Virus record (IMG/VR): IMGVR_UViG_3300024346_000177
Span: 1 to 40,460 of that record
Reading direction: 5' to 3' (one strand)
Length of the DNA: 40,460 nt
DNA from: a virus
Part shown: positions 8,561-19,200 of the stretch, in pieces
Position numbering within the stretch: position 1 is the stretch's first letter
Layout of the letters: every line of letters begins with the position of its first letter
Translations under genes and position numbers: made by a program
The notes under the pieces: generated by a model
What the model saw: only the letters and a program-made list of their open reading frames with translations
Told to the model about the DNA's origin: nothing
Database searches by the model: none

Positions 8561-9002
8561 TCAACAACCAGACATTACAAAATTCGAATTTGTTCTAACA
8601 TTAGAAGGGAACATAATCTGTCAAAGATACTTCAACGTAAAAGATCACGTTGACCAAGCAAGACGTTCCATGGACTTACACTATTATTTAAAAAATATTT
8701 GTGAGGATATTAGTGATGATTTAAAAATAAAAAGTTCCAATTATTTGTGTGAAAATCAGAATTATTTCTTATCTTCCGACTATGTGGAAGATTCACCAGA
8801 GAAAGACAGAGAACATTTTTTATTAGAAATTAAGTTGGAAGACGATGTATTTATTCAAAGGATATTCCCCGCATATTATTACCACCCAAAGGTTAGATAT
8901 ACGGTTGACATACGTCCAAAACTCAAAAGAATTTTATCAGATTTAACTGACATTTTATCATCTGAAGAGTTGGAGACTACATATTTGAACTACGAGTTAT
9001 AA
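8553..9002 (+). CDS. hypothetical protein in the replication operon (149 aa)
   Basis: I do not recognise this acidic, mixed alpha/beta protein. It has strands 'KFEFVLTLEGNIICQRYF' near the N-terminus and a C-terminal helical, Leu-rich segment. No catalytic motif, metal-binding pattern or membrane segment is visible. It is embedded between the RNase H-like nuclease (8-base overlap) and the replicative helicase (27-base gap). A role as a small replication accessory, such as a helicase loader (gp59 position) or assembly factor, is possible from context only. Confidence 0.75.
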   Translation: MSNQQPDITKFEFVLTLEGNIICQRYFNVKDHVDQARRSMDLHYYLKNICEDISDDLKIKSSNYLCENQNYFLSSDYVEDSPEKDREHFLLEIKLEDDVFIQRIFPAYYYHPKVRYTVDIRPKLKRILSDLTDILSSEELETTYLNYEL

Positions 9003-9029
9003 TTAAAAACATATATATAAAAAATAAAC

Positions 9030-10412
9030 ATGGAAGAGAGGAATTTTGGGTATTTAGGGTTTTCATTTCAACAATCCCTAATTAAAGCAATAGTTGAAGA
9101 CAAGAAATATGCCGAATCGATAATTGATGTATTAGAAACTAAATTTTTTGAGAACGCCTCATTTAAATTTATAATTGAGAACATTAAAGAGTTATATAAG
9201 ACCTACAATAGAATTCCCGATTACAATACACTGGCCCAAAAAATTATGGCCGAAGGCGGTAATAAAGATTCCTCTAAGGTACATCTTGACACGTTGGAAT
9301 CAATAAAGGAAAATGAAGACCAAATTGCATATGTTAAAGACACGGCTCTTAATTTTTGTAAACAACAAAATTTAAAAAGAGAACTTAAAAGTGTTCAAAA
9401 TATTATTGAAAGTGGTGAGTTTGAGGCTTATAACAAAATTGAACAAATCATTCAAAAGGCATTACAAATCGGTATTACAAATGACGAAGCTCATGATGTA
9501 TTTTTTGATATTGATGGAGCGTTAGAAAAGGACTTTAGACACCCATTACCGACAGGTATTGTTGGAGTTGACAACTTACTTAAAGGTGGATTGGGAATAG
9601 GAGAATTGGGGGTTGTATTGGCACCTACGGGTACTGGTAAAACTACCTTACTTACTAAGTTTGCTAATACCGCTTATAACTTAGGTTATAACGTTGTTCA
9701 AATATTCTTTGAAGATAATCCGGGTAACATTAAAAGAAAACACTACACCATTTGGTCAGACATTGCACCTGACGAACAACCTGAATTTAAAGACTTAGTA
9801 AAGGAAAAAGTTGAAGAGGCTCAATCTCGTTCTACAGGTACTTTAAAATTATTAAAGTTGGCGAGTGATAATGTTACGGTTTCTGAAATTAAAAATAAAA
9901 TCAGAAAAATGAATTCAGATGGTATTAAAGTAGATTTATTAGTCTTAGACTATGTTGATTGTATTTCATCTGATAAATCAACAAACGGTGAAGAGTGGAA
10001 AGGTGAAGGTTCTGTTATGAGAAGTTTGGAATCTATGACAGGTGAATTTGAAATGGCAATATGGACTGCAACACAAGGTAATCGTGAATCGATTTCATCT
10101 GAAGTTGTAACGGGAGACCAAATGGGAGGTTCAATTAAGAAAGCACAAATTGCACACGTTATTTTATCAATAGGTAAAACATTAGAACAAAAAGAACATA
10201 ACTTAGCCACTTTAACATTACTTAAATCACGTATTGGTAAAGATGGTGTAGTATTTCAAAACTGTAAGTTCAATAACGAATATTTGGTAATTGATACCGA
10301 ATCACAAAATACTTTATTAGGTCACGAACAAGATGAAGTTGAAAAGAGAAAAAATAGAGTTGCCGATATCTACAAAAAGGCACAAGAAAAAAAAGTAACG
10401 CAAATTAAATAA
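9030..10412 (+). CDS. 41: replicative DNA helicase, DnaB/gp41-like
   Basis: This is a RecA-fold hexameric helicase that should unwind the fork and recruit the primase encoded at 38397. The N-terminal 150 residues are helical, as in the DnaB N-terminal/linker region. The motor starts near 'LPTGIVGVDNLLKGGLG' (about 173-189), with Walker A 'APTGTGKTT' at about 198-206. A catalytic acidic residue lies in 'IFFEDN' (about 225-230), and Walker B 'LLVLDYVD' is at about 302-309. 'WTATQGNRE' follows as the sensor-like segment. The length of 460 aa matches DnaB-type helicases (T4 gp41 is 475 aa). The C-terminus is Lys-rich. The gene is separated by 6 bases from the nrdB ATG. Confidence 0.92.
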   Translation: MEERNFGYLGFSFQQSLIKAIVEDKKYAESIIDVLETKFFENASFKFIIENIKELYKTYNRIPDYNTLAQKIMAEGGNKDSSKVHLDTLESIKENEDQIAYVKDTALNFCKQQNLKRELKSVQNIIESGEFEAYNKIEQIIQKALQIGITNDEAHDVFFDIDGALEKDFRHPLPTGIVGVDNLLKGGLGIGELGVVLAPTGTGKTTLLTKFANTAYNLGYNVVQIFFEDNPGNIKRKHYTIWSDIAPDEQPEFKDLVKEKVEEAQSRSTGTLKLLKLASDNVTVSEIKNKIRKMNSDGIKVDLLVLDYVDCISSDKSTNGEEWKGEGSVMRSLESMTGEFEMAIWTATQGNRESISSEVVTGDQMGGSIKKAQIAHVILSIGKTLEQKEHNLATLTLLKSRIGKDGVVFQNCKFNNEYLVIDTESQNTLLGHEQDEVEKRKNRVADIYKKAQEKKVTQIK

Positions 10413-10418
10413 TTGAAC

Positions 10419-11393
10419 ATGAAAGAAAAAATATTAATGGAGAATCCCCATAGATTCGTTTTGTTCCCTATCGAGCATAATGATTTATGGAAAATGTATA
10501 AACAACAACAAGCTTGTATATGGACAGCGGAAGAGATTGATTTAGGTCAAGACGTAACAGATTGGGAAAATAAACTGAACTCAGATGAACAACATTTCAT
10601 TAAACATGTGTTGGCATTTTTTGCAGCGTCTGATGGAATTGTAAATGAGAATATTGCTGAAAATTTTGTAAACGAAGTACAATATACTGAAGCTAAAATG
10701 TTTTACGGTTTTCAAATTATGATGGAAAATATTCATAGTGAGACATACTCATTATTGATTGATTCATATATTAAAGACAAAGAAGAACAATTACATTTAT
10801 TTCACGCAATAGATACAATTCCTGCAATTCAAAAGAAAGCAGAATGGGCTGTGAAATGGATTAGTTCAGAATCTTTTGTTGAGAGACTAATTGCATTTGC
10901 TGCGGTTGAGGGTATTTTCTTTTCAGGATCATTCTGTTCAATATTTTGGTTGAAGAAAAGAGGTTTAATGCCAGGGTTAACATTCTCAAATGAACTAATC
11001 TCAAGAGACGAGGGAATGCATTGTGATTTTGCTTGTCACCTATATAATAACCATATTGATAATAAATTAAGTGAAAAGAAAATTAGAGAGATTATCTGTG
11101 GAGCTTTGGAAATTGAAAAAGAATTTATTCTTGAAGCGTTACCTGTTAGATTAATTGGTATGAATTCAGAATTAATGGCCCAATATCTTGAGTTTGTAAC
11201 AGATAGATTATTAACGGCATTAGGATGTTCAAAAGTGTACAATTCTACAAATCCATTTGATTTCATGGAGAATATTGCAATACAAGGAAAAACAAATTTC
11301 TTTGAAAAACGAGTTGCAGAATATCAAAAGATGGGAGTAAATAACAACGGTTCCGAAGATTTAGATTCGGCATTTGGTGACGTAGATTTTTAA
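10419..11393 (+). CDS. nrdB: ribonucleotide reductase class Ia, beta subunit (NrdB)
   Basis: This is the radical-generating small subunit that, with NrdA downstream, converts ribonucleoside diphosphates to deoxyribonucleotides. With the ATG at 10419 (324 aa), the di-iron and radical residues are in place: Asp72 (AASDGI), Glu103 and His106 (ENIH) and Tyr110 (HSETY), the expected tyrosyl radical. The pattern '[21 protein letters not shown]' is close to the mouse R2 sequence. The C-terminal tail 'AFGDVDF' resembles the R2 tail that docks into the large subunit. The frame also contains a TTG at 10413, but 10419 ATG is a better start. The gene follows the helicase by 6 bases and precedes nrdA by 16 bases. 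Confidence 0.95.
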   Translation: MKEKILMENPHRFVLFPIEHNDLWKMYKQQQACIWTAEEIDLGQDVTDWENKLNSDEQHFIKHVLAFFAASDGIVNENIAENFVNEVQYTEAKMFYGFQIMMENIHSETYSLLIDSYIKDKEEQLHLFHAIDTIPAIQKKAEWAVKWISSESFVERLIAFAAVEGIFFSGSFCSIFWLKKRGLMPGLTFSNELISRDEGMHCDFACHLYNNHIDNKLSEKKIREIICGALEIEKEFILEALPVRLIGMNSELMAQYLEFVTDRLLTALGCSKVYNSTNPFDFMENIAIQGKTNFFEKRVAEYQKMGVNNNGSEDLDSAFGDVDF

Positions 11394-11409
11394 AAAAATT
11401 AAATATAAG

Positions 11410-13851
11410 ATGAAAGTAAAGAAAAGAGATGGTTCCCTTGAGGAAATGAGGTATGATAAAATTACGAGAAGAATTAGTATTTTTTGTAGCGATTTAAATT
11501 TAGAATATATTGACCCAACATATGTCACATTAAAAGTAACACAAGGCATATACGACGGGATTACAACAACAGAGTTAGACGTATTAGCGGCAGAGACTGC
11601 AGCATCGATGACAACAACACATCCAGATTATGCTAAATTATCTGGTAGATTGGCGGTTTCTAATTTACATAAAACAACACCAAAGAAATTCTCACAATGT
11701 ATTAAAGAGTTGTATTCTTTTACTGAACCAAAAACAGGAAAAGAATCGTCATTAATATCAAATGAGGTTTATGAGTTTGTAATGAGCAATAAAGAATCAC
11801 TTGATGGAGCAATTCATCAAGAGAGAGATTTAGATTTTGATTATTTTGGTTTTAAAACATTAGAACGTTCATATCTTTTAAAAATTGGTGGACGAGTTGT
11901 TGAGAGACCACAATATATGTATATGAGAGTTGCCGTTGGAATATGTAAGGGTGATGTTCAAATGGCATTAAGAATCTATGATGACTTATCCCAGCACTAT
12001 TACACTCATGCGACTCCAACGCTGTTTAATGCCGGCACAAAGAGACCACAAATGTCATCTTGTTTCTTAATTGGTAATAAAGGAGATGATATTAACGGAT
12101 TATTTGATACTATTAAAGACGTTGCAAACATTTCTAAGTGGGCTGGTGGTATTGGATTACACGTACATGATGTTCGTGCTAAAGGAGCTTATATTAAAGG
12201 AACTGGCGGAGAATCTGATGGTATTGTACCAATGATGAAAACATATAATGAAGTTGCTCGTTGGATTAATCAAGGTGGTAAACGTAAAGGTTCGTTTGCG
12301 GTTTATCTTGAACCATGGCACGCGGACGTTTTTGAATTTATTGATTTAAGAAAAAATACGGGTAAAGAAGAAATGAGAGCAAGAGATTTGTTCTTAGCAA
12401 TGTGGACACCCGATTTATTTATGCAACGTGTTGAACAAGATGGTGATTGGTCTTTATTTTCACCAGACGAAGCTCCTGGTTTATCTGACGTATATGACAC
12501 ACCTGAAGAAAAAAAATTCACTAAGTTATATGAATCATATGAAAAGGAAGGAAAGGCAAGAAAAGTAATTAAGGCGAGAAAATTAATGGATGCAATTTTA
12601 ACTTCTCAAATTGAAACGGGAACACCTTATATGTTATATAAGGACCCGGCAAACTATAAATCAAATCAAAAAAACTTAGGTACAATTAAATCTTCAAATT
12701 TATGTACCGAAATTATTGAATACTCTTCACCAACAGAACAAGCTGTTTGTAATTTGGCATCAATCGCATTGCCTAAGTATATCATTAACGGTGAATTTAA
12801 TCATCAAATGTTATATGAATATACCTACCAAGTTGTAAAAAACTTGAATAACGTAATCGATTTAAATTTTTATCCAACCGAAGAAACAAAACGTTCAAAT
12901 TTCAAACATCGACCTGTTGGTTTAGGGGTTCAAGGTTTAGCTGATGTTTTTTGTTTATTGGGATTACCATTTGAAAGTGAATTGTCAGATACATTACAGA
13001 CGGATATTTTTGAAACAATTTATTTTGCAGCATTAACATCATCTAAAGATTTGGCAATAGAATTTGGACCGTATGAATCCATAGTTGGTTCACCTATTGA
13101 AAAAGGTATTTTCCAATATGAAATGTGGGGTAAAAAAGATTCAGATTTGTCAGGTCGTTGGGATTGGAAATTTTTAAGAAAAGAAATTAAATCTAAAGGT
13201 GTCAGAAATTCATTATTAGTTGCTCCGATGCCAACAGCATCTACTGCACAGATTTTAGGAAATAATGAGGCGTTTGAACCATTCACAACTAACCTTTATT
13301 CTCGTAGAACATTAGGTGGTGAGTTTATTGTTATCAACAAACATTTAGTTAAAGAATTAATTAAATTGAATGTTTGGAATGATAACTTAAAAAATAAATT
13401 AATCATGGAAAATGGTTCAGTTCAAAATATTCCTGAAATACCTACTGAACTCAAAGAAAGATATAAAACGGTTTGGGAAATGTCACAAAAGAGAATTCTA
13501 CAAATGGCGGCAAATAGAAGTGTCTTTATTGATCAATCTCAATCTTTAAATTTATTTATTGATAACGCAACCAAACCCAAATTATTGGCAGCCCATTTAT
13601 TTGGTTGGAAATTAGGATTGAAAACGGGTATGTATTATTTAAGAACGAGAGCTGCGGTGGACGCGTTAAAAGGATTGGGTATTGACATGTCAAGTTCAAA
13701 ACCCGTAGAACAAAATCCTGGTCAACAAGCTGCGGTGTTCTTATCAACCCCAACAAATAACACATTAATAAGCGAAGAAACTCCGGAAATGGAAATGACA
13801 ACCATAAAACCAACAGATTCTCCATTTGATTGTGATGGGTGTGGTTCTTAA
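11410..13851 (+). CDS. nrdA: ribonucleotide reductase class Ia, alpha subunit (NrdA)
   Basis: This is the catalytic subunit of the aerobic reductase. An N-terminal ATP-cone ('VKKRDGSLEEMRYDKI', about residues 1-95) indicates allosteric activity control. The redox pair Cys218 (MSSCFLI) and Cys447 (QAVCNLAS) is present, as are Asn430, Cys432 and Glu434 (SNLCTEI) of the radical site and Tyr742-Tyr743 (MYYLRTR) of the electron path. The C-terminus ends in CDGCGS, supplying the CxxC (808/811) that shuttles electrons from thioredoxin or glutaredoxin. Length 813 aa and spacing match the eukaryote-like class Ia group closely (mouse 792 aa). It is complete, with no intein or intron. It is the last gene before a terminator, so dNTP supply is co-expressed with replication genes. 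Confidence 0.96.
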   Translation: MKVKKRDGSLEEMRYDKITRRISIFCSDLNLEYIDPTYVTLKVTQGIYDGITTTELDVLAAETAASMTTTHPDYAKLSGRLAVSNLHKTTPKKFSQCIKELYSFTEPKTGKESSLISNEVYEFVMSNKESLDGAIHQERDLDFDYFGFKTLERSYLLKIGGRVVERPQYMYMRVAVGICKGDVQMALRIYDDLSQHYYTHATPTLFNAGTKRPQMSSCFLIGNKGDDINGLFDTIKDVANISKWAGGIGLHVHDVRAKGAYIKGTGGESDGIVPMMKTYNEVARWINQGGKRKGSFAVYLEPWHADVFEFIDLRKNTGKEEMRARDLFLAMWTPDLFMQRVEQDGDWSLFSPDEAPGLSDVYDTPEEKKFTKLYESYEKEGKARKVIKARKLMDAILTSQIETGTPYMLYKDPANYKSNQKNLGTIKSSNLCTEIIEYSSPTEQAVCNLASIALPKYIINGEFNHQMLYEYTYQVVKNLNNVIDLNFYPTEETKRSNFKHRPVGLGVQGLADVFCLLGLPFESELSDTLQTDIFETIYFAALTSSKDLAIEFGPYESIVGSPIEKGIFQYEMWGKKDSDLSGRWDWKFLRKEIKSKGVRNSLLVAPMPTASTAQILGNNEAFEPFTTNLYSRRTLGGEFIVINKHLVKELIKLNVWNDNLKNKLIMENGSVQNIPEIPTELKERYKTVWEMSQKRILQMAANRSVFIDQSQSLNLFIDNATKPKLLAAHLFGWKLGLKTGMYYLRTRAAVDALKGLGIDMSSSKPVEQNPGQQAAVFLSTPTNNTLISEETPEMEMTTIKPTDSPFDCDGCGS

Positions 13852-13883
13852 GATAATTGTGTGATTATTGAAATAGTATATTA

Positions 13884-13907
13884 AATCCAACTTAGGTTGG
13901 ATTTTTT
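13884..13907 (+). terminator. intrinsic terminator after nrdA
   Basis: An 8-bp perfect stem (13884-13891 with 13896-13903) with loop ttag is followed by six T residues (13902-13907). It closes the SSB-to-nrdA block. The following baseplate block therefore needs its own promoter, presumably in the 37 bases before the gp25 ATG. Confidence 0.85.
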
Positions 13908-13941
13908 ATTTATTACCATTTTAGTATTGTTTATATTTATT
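13907..13941 (+). promoter_or_regulatory. candidate promoter/leader of the baseplate block
   Basis: Between the nrdA terminator and the gp25 ATG (13945) there are two copies of TATTTATT (13907-13914 and 13934-13941). The same or a nearly identical octamer precedes several other structural genes here. A transcription start is expected after the terminator. The assignment of the octamer as a promoter element is inference. Confidence 0.35.
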
Positions 13942-13944
13942 GTA

Positions 13945-14397
13945 ATGGCAGTAACATATGGTATAGATTTCCCATTTAGGGATAGTCTTCAAGGTAAGTT
14001 TATAAAAATGACTAGTAGTCCTGAAAGGGAAATTAGAGCAAATCTAATTCATCTTTTATTGACAAAAAAGGGAAGTAGGTATTATCTACCTGATTTTGGA
14101 ACTAGATTATATCAATATATTTTTGACCAAAACGATAGTGTGACCTTTAATTTAATTGAAGATGAAATTAGGGAATCTGTAAAAAAGTATATACCGAATT
14201 TAGATATCAATTCAATTTTGGTTATGTCAGCGGAAGATGACCCTGACCACACAACGACATTTACAGAAAATGAAGATGAAAGACTTTTTAGAGTAAGTGA
14301 CAATGCAACTAAACCATACACTGCGGTGGTTAAAATAAACTACACAGTTAATAACGGAGCTTTTTCATCTTCGGACTTTATAATATTAAACATATAA
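13945..14397 (+). CDS. 25: baseplate wedge subunit gp25-like (GPW/gp25 family)
   Basis: This is a small baseplate wedge protein whose homologues nucleate sheath assembly in contractile tails. Residues about 25-64 carry the family signature: 'REIRANLIHLLLTKKGSR', then 'YLPDFGTRLYQYIFDQ'. Length is 150 aa (T4 gp25 is 132 aa). The open frame extends upstream to a TTG at 13897, but that codon lies inside the terminator hairpin and would add a hydrophobic leader that the family lacks. The ATG at 13945 is therefore chosen. The next gene starts one base after the stop, and the order gp25-gp6 is the same as in T4. Confidence 0.9.
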   Translation: MAVTYGIDFPFRDSLQGKFIKMTSSPEREIRANLIHLLLTKKGSRYYLPDFGTRLYQYIFDQNDSVTFNLIEDEIRESVKKYIPNLDINSILVMSAEDDPDHTTTFTENEDERLFRVSDNATKPYTAVVKINYTVNNGAFSSSDFIILNI

Positions 14398-14398
14398 A

Positions 14399-16231
14399 AT
14401 GGCTAAAAAAATATCATACGCAACCAGAGATTTCGCTGGATTAAGACAAGAGTTAGTAAACCTAACTACCGAATACTATCCTGATTTAATCAAGAACACA
14501 AACGACGCATCCATATTTTCGGTATTATTGGATTTGAATGCTGCGGTTGCGGATAATTTACATTTTCATATTGACAGAGTTTGGCAAGAAACTATGTTGG
14601 ACTTTGCACAACAAAGACAATCGTTATTTCATATTGCAAAAACATATGGTATTAAGATACCGGGTAATAGACCATCAGTATCTTTAGCTGATTTCTCAAT
14701 AAATGTTCCTGTTAGGGGAGATAAGGAAGATGAAAGATATTTGGGTACAATTAGAATTGGCGCTCAAGTTTCAGGTGCGGGTCAAATATTTGAATCTATT
14801 ACTGATATTGATTTCTCAAGCCCTTTTAATGACAAAGGTGAACCAAATCGATTAAAAATACCAAATTTTGACAGCAATAACACATTGGTATCATATACCA
14901 TAACTAAAAGAGAACCTGTCGTTAATGGGGTCTCAAGAATATACAGAAGGGTTATTACAGAATTAGACCAAAAACCTTTTTTAAGACTTTATTTACCTGA
15001 ACAAAATGTTTTAGGAGTTACTTCGGTTATTCATAAGGATGGTACAAGTTTTAATGCAAATCCAACATCAAGTGAATTTACTACGATAACAAATAAATGG
15101 TATGAAGTTAAGTCTTTAATACAAGATAAAGTTTTCATACCCGACCCAACTGCGGTATCTGATAAAGATAATTTTAAGGCGGGAAAATATATTGATGTTG
15201 TTAATAAATTTTATACGGAACATACCCCTGAAGGTTATTATTCATTGACATTTGGTTCAGGAAATGTGGACCCATTAGATAATTTAGACAATTACATGAA
15301 TGGTTCACTTAAAGTAAACTTAGCAAGTTATTTGAATAACATGTCTTTGGGGTCAATACCAAAAGCCGGTACCACATTATTTGTTAAGTACAGAATCGGT
15401 GGTGGAAAAAGTTCAAACTTAGGTGTGAATGTTATTAATAGTGTGGATGATGTTGAATTTAACGTAAACGGTCCAAACGGAACTGTTAATAGTCAAGTAG
15501 TTAGTTCATTAAGAGTATCCAATGTAACTCCCGCTATTGGTGGTGCAGATCAACCAACAATAGAAGAAATTAGAAACATGGTTGCATATAATTTTGCGGC
15601 ACAAAATAGAGCGGTAACATTAAATGATTATAAATCATTAATTGAGACAATGCCATCTACATTTGGTGCACCGGCTAAAGTTAATGTGATGGAAGAAGAT
15701 AATAAAGTTAGAATTAAATTACTGTCATATGATGATTTGGGTAATTTGACTGACACAGTTTCTAACACATTGAAGAATAACATCATAAATTATCTTTCTG
15801 AATATAGAATGATAAATGATTATATAGACATTGCAAGTGGAGAGGTTATCGACTTTGGTTTAGAGATTGATTTACATATTGATAAAAACGAAAACCCAAC
15901 TGATATTGTTAGAACGGTTATTCAAAATACAACAAGTTTCTTTGCTATTGAAAAAAGAAAAATGGGAGACCCATTGTTTGTGGGAGATTTAAAAAGAGAA
16001 ATTGGTAACGTTGGTGGAGTAACTAACGTAATTGATGTTCGTGTTTTTAATAAAATTGGTGGTCAATATTCTTCAACTGAAGTGGCTCAAGCATATAGTG
16101 ATACTTTGACAAAAGAAATTTTACAATCAGATATGACCATTTTTATGAAATCAAATCAAATATTTCAAATTAGATTTCCAAATATTGATATAAAAGTTAG
16201 AACTAAAACATTAGGAACGACTACATATTAA
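14399..16231 (+). CDS. 6: baseplate wedge protein gp6-like (baseplate J family)
   Basis: This is a wedge protein that with gp25 and a gp7-like partner forms the ring of the contractile baseplate. The N-terminus 'YATRDFAGLRQELVNLTTEYYPDL' and the following 'ASIFSVLLDLNAAVADNLHF' (about 30-60) are typical of phage gp6/J proteins. So are a mid-region 'QPTIEEIRNMVAYNFAAQNR' and a downstream 'VTLNDYKSLIETMPSTFGAPAKVNVMEED' segment (about 385-440). Length 610 aa compares with T4 gp6 at 660 aa. No membrane segments are seen. It sits directly after gp25 (1-base gap), which supports the call. A 57-base gap with a hairpin follows. Confidence 0.88.
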   Translation: MAKKISYATRDFAGLRQELVNLTTEYYPDLIKNTNDASIFSVLLDLNAAVADNLHFHIDRVWQETMLDFAQQRQSLFHIAKTYGIKIPGNRPSVSLADFSINVPVRGDKEDERYLGTIRIGAQVSGAGQIFESITDIDFSSPFNDKGEPNRLKIPNFDSNNTLVSYTITKREPVVNGVSRIYRRVITELDQKPFLRLYLPEQNVLGVTSVIHKDGTSFNANPTSSEFTTITNKWYEVKSLIQDKVFIPDPTAVSDKDNFKAGKYIDVVNKFYTEHTPEGYYSLTFGSGNVDPLDNLDNYMNGSLKVNLASYLNNMSLGSIPKAGTTLFVKYRIGGGKSSNLGVNVINSVDDVEFNVNGPNGTVNSQVVSSLRVSNVTPAIGGADQPTIEEIRNMVAYNFAAQNRAVTLNDYKSLIETMPSTFGAPAKVNVMEEDNKVRIKLLSYDDLGNLTDTVSNTLKNNIINYLSEYRMINDYIDIASGEVIDFGLEIDLHIDKNENPTDIVRTVIQNTTSFFAIEKRKMGDPLFVGDLKREIGNVGGVTNVIDVRVFNKIGGQYSSTEVAQAYSDTLTKEILQSDMTIFMKSNQIFQIRFPNIDIKVRTKTLGTTTY

Positions 16232-16244
16232 AATGTTTTTTCTG

Positions 16245-16279
16245 TATAATAATAGAAAATCGGATAGTTTCTATTTATT
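16245..16279 (+). promoter_or_regulatory. hairpin and TATAAT/TATTTATT elements before the 1715-aa gene
   Basis: The 57-base gap holds a TATAAT (16245-16250), an 8-bp inverted repeat (16251-16258 with 16268-16275, 9-base loop) and TATTTATT (16272-16279), nine bases before the ATG at 16289. There is no T-run after the hairpin, so it is not an obvious terminator. A promoter or RNA element is possible. The evidence is compositional only. Confidence 0.3.
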
Positions 16280-16288
16280 ATAAGAACC

Positions 16289-19200
16289 ATGCAGAAACAT
16301 AGAATCTCAACAAATATAGGTAAAGACCAAAGAGTCACAGTCGAAATCAAACAAGATTACGATTTGCTTGAAATTTTGTCTTTAAAATTCAGTCAACAAG
16401 ACGTCTATACATCACTTTGTGCTGATTATGGGGTTGTTTGTGGTAGGGTAACCGCAAATGACGGGTTTGGTATCCCAAACGCTAAAGTATCGATTTTTGT
16501 ACCTCAATTAACTATACATTCGGATGACCCGGTTATATCTGCATTATACCCATACACATCAATATCAGAAAAAGACGAAAATAACTATCGATACAATTTA
16601 TTACCGGCAAGAAAACAACATGGTGGACACGTACCAACCGGTACATTTCCCGACCAAACTGATATTTTAACAAGAGAGGAATACTTGGAGGTATATGAAA
16701 GTTATTACACATATACCGTTAAGACTAATGAATCGGGTGATTTCATGATTTGGGGGGTTCCTTTAGGTCAACAAACAATAAATGTTGATATTGATTTATC
16801 TGACATTGGATGTTTTTCTTTAAGACCATATGACTTTATTAAAAAGGGAGTTGGTATTGACCAATTTGATAGGTACTACAATTTCAAATCGGGTTCAGAC
16901 ATGGATGGTTTACCACAAATTGTTAATTTTCAAAAAACAGTTGAGGTTTATCCGTTTTGGGGTAATATGGATTTATGTCAGATTGGTATAACAAGAACCG
17001 ATTTTGACTTATTAGATAAGGGAATTAAAATTGAACCAATATCATTGATTTTAGCTTCCACGATTACAGATGATAATGGAGATGCAATTAAAAGAAGTGG
17101 TGTAATTAGACGTAAGTCCGGTTACAAATGTAATTTACAAACAACAGAAGGTAGAATTGAGGCGGTTAGATATACAGGTAATAAAATATTTGGTTCTGAT
17201 AAAGTTACGTTATATCCTGAGTTAGAATATTTTAATCCGAGTGAATCTATTGATACCGATGGAACGGCAATGGTTGTCTTACCAATGAACATGGAGTATG
17301 TTTATACAAATGAATTTGGTGAACAAGAAATAACAAACGATATAAATAAAGGAATACCAACCACAACGGTTGCACGTTTTAGATTTACCTTAGATGGCAA
17401 TAACGATAAAACAGGTACTGCAAAATATTTGGTTCCACAAATTAGAGAATATACAAAAGATACATTAGGACAAAATAATAGTGGAGAATATAATGAAACA
17501 TTATTAACAACATATCAATTCTCAAATATATTTGAAGATTATTTGAACATTGTTCCACCAACAGACCTAACTTTAGATACTAATCATCTAATGAATGGAG
17601 CATATGAAAGTCATAAAAGTGCTGCGATGTTAGGTACATGTTCTGGTTGTGATTTAGGTGTTCCACAAGATGTTTTTTATAAATTTATTTTTGGTAAGGT
17701 ATATACAGTTTCATCATTTCAAGGGTCACACTATGAAACATCTGGAATAGAAAACTTTTTAGGATTATCAAGGAAAGATGCGTTTTTAGGAATTAAAGAA
17801 ATTAGACCAAGTGTTGAAGATGATTGTGCATCTAAAGCAAATTATTTCCCAACAAATTTTGGATTTAGAAATAGAATAAAATTTGGATTAATTGTGTCAG
17901 AAATATTATTGTTTTTACAATATATTTTTACGGTGGCTTATATTTTTATTATTGAAACCTTAGCGGGTACTTTATGGACTATAGCGAGATTTTTAGGACC
18001 TAAAGATTATACCTTCTCTAACCACCCATTTTTTGATCTTGCAACTAGATTTATAAAATTAGCATATGATTTACAAGAATCGGGGCAAACCGTTTTACCG
18101 TTGACAACATATCCTGATTGTGAAGAATGTACATCAGATGTTGATACTGTTGACCCTTCAAATAATACGACATTTGTCATTGAAGAAGGGTGTAGAAAAT
18201 ATGATAAATTTTATAATGAAAATTTAGTTTACGCATATATATGGTCAAATAATAATAGTTACGGAACAAATACGGTACCATCAAATAGTGGTAATAAAAG
18301 TGGATTCGTTAGTGAGTTTAATTCCAAAAGAATTTCTTATAATTATTTAGGAACAATAAATCCATATCATTTATTAGGTAAACCATATTATCCAAGTACA
18401 CCTAATTTAAAAGAACAATTAGTTAGTCCTGGTTCTGGTTGGACAATAATGGCCGCGGTTGTTGGTGCAACCGGTACTAATATTAACATTGACGTTTCGG
18501 GAACAAATTATGATGTTTTAAATGTGTTTAATACAACAACAAGGAGACTACCAAACGTTGTTGAGACTGAAGGTGGAGAATTTACATATAATAAAAAAAC
18601 AAAATCAGGATTAACTGAAATTAGAGATGGTGTTATAACCGTTGTACCCGTAATTGACGGACCATCAAAAAGTATAGATGTAATTAAAGAATGGTATAAA
18701 AGAAAAAGAGTTGGTGTATTTTTCTGTGGTGGTGTTGTTAACTATTCATTTATAGATAATTGGTTAAATGGTATTTTATATTTCTTCAAATTTGATAAAA
18801 GAGTTAGATGGGATGATGAAGCCGCATTAGATTTAAATCAAAGAGGTACAAAGTATCCAAGAGAATTGGTTTTCTTTAATGTTTTAGACAAAGAGTTTTA
18901 TTATAGGGCAACACCATATAATCCAACAAGTGGATTTATTGGACAACAATATTCAGGGTACAAAGAAATTTTACACCCAACAACATTTTATGACGTTGGT
19001 GTTAGAGATGAATTTTTGTTTGAAATATGTCAAGATCCAAGAGTTGACCCAACCTGTTCAGTTGTTAGAGATATTAATGCAACATCTTATCAAGATCCAG
19101 CAAATATTGTGGAATATGCAATTAACTATAGATTAGATACAAATAATGGAAATTTTGATGTTGGTGATTTTTTCACAGGGACAGGAATGGGAACTAATGT

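Noticed and set aside
13897-13944. Longer gp25 with a hydrophobic N-terminal leader starting at TTG 13897
   Set aside because: The extension lies within the nrdA terminator hairpin and T-run, and gp25 proteins have no such leader. The ATG at 13945 fits the family length.
16251-16275. Terminator after gp6
   Set aside because: The 8-bp hairpin has a 9-base loop, is AT-rich, and lacks a following T-run, so it is recorded only as a possible regulatory element.
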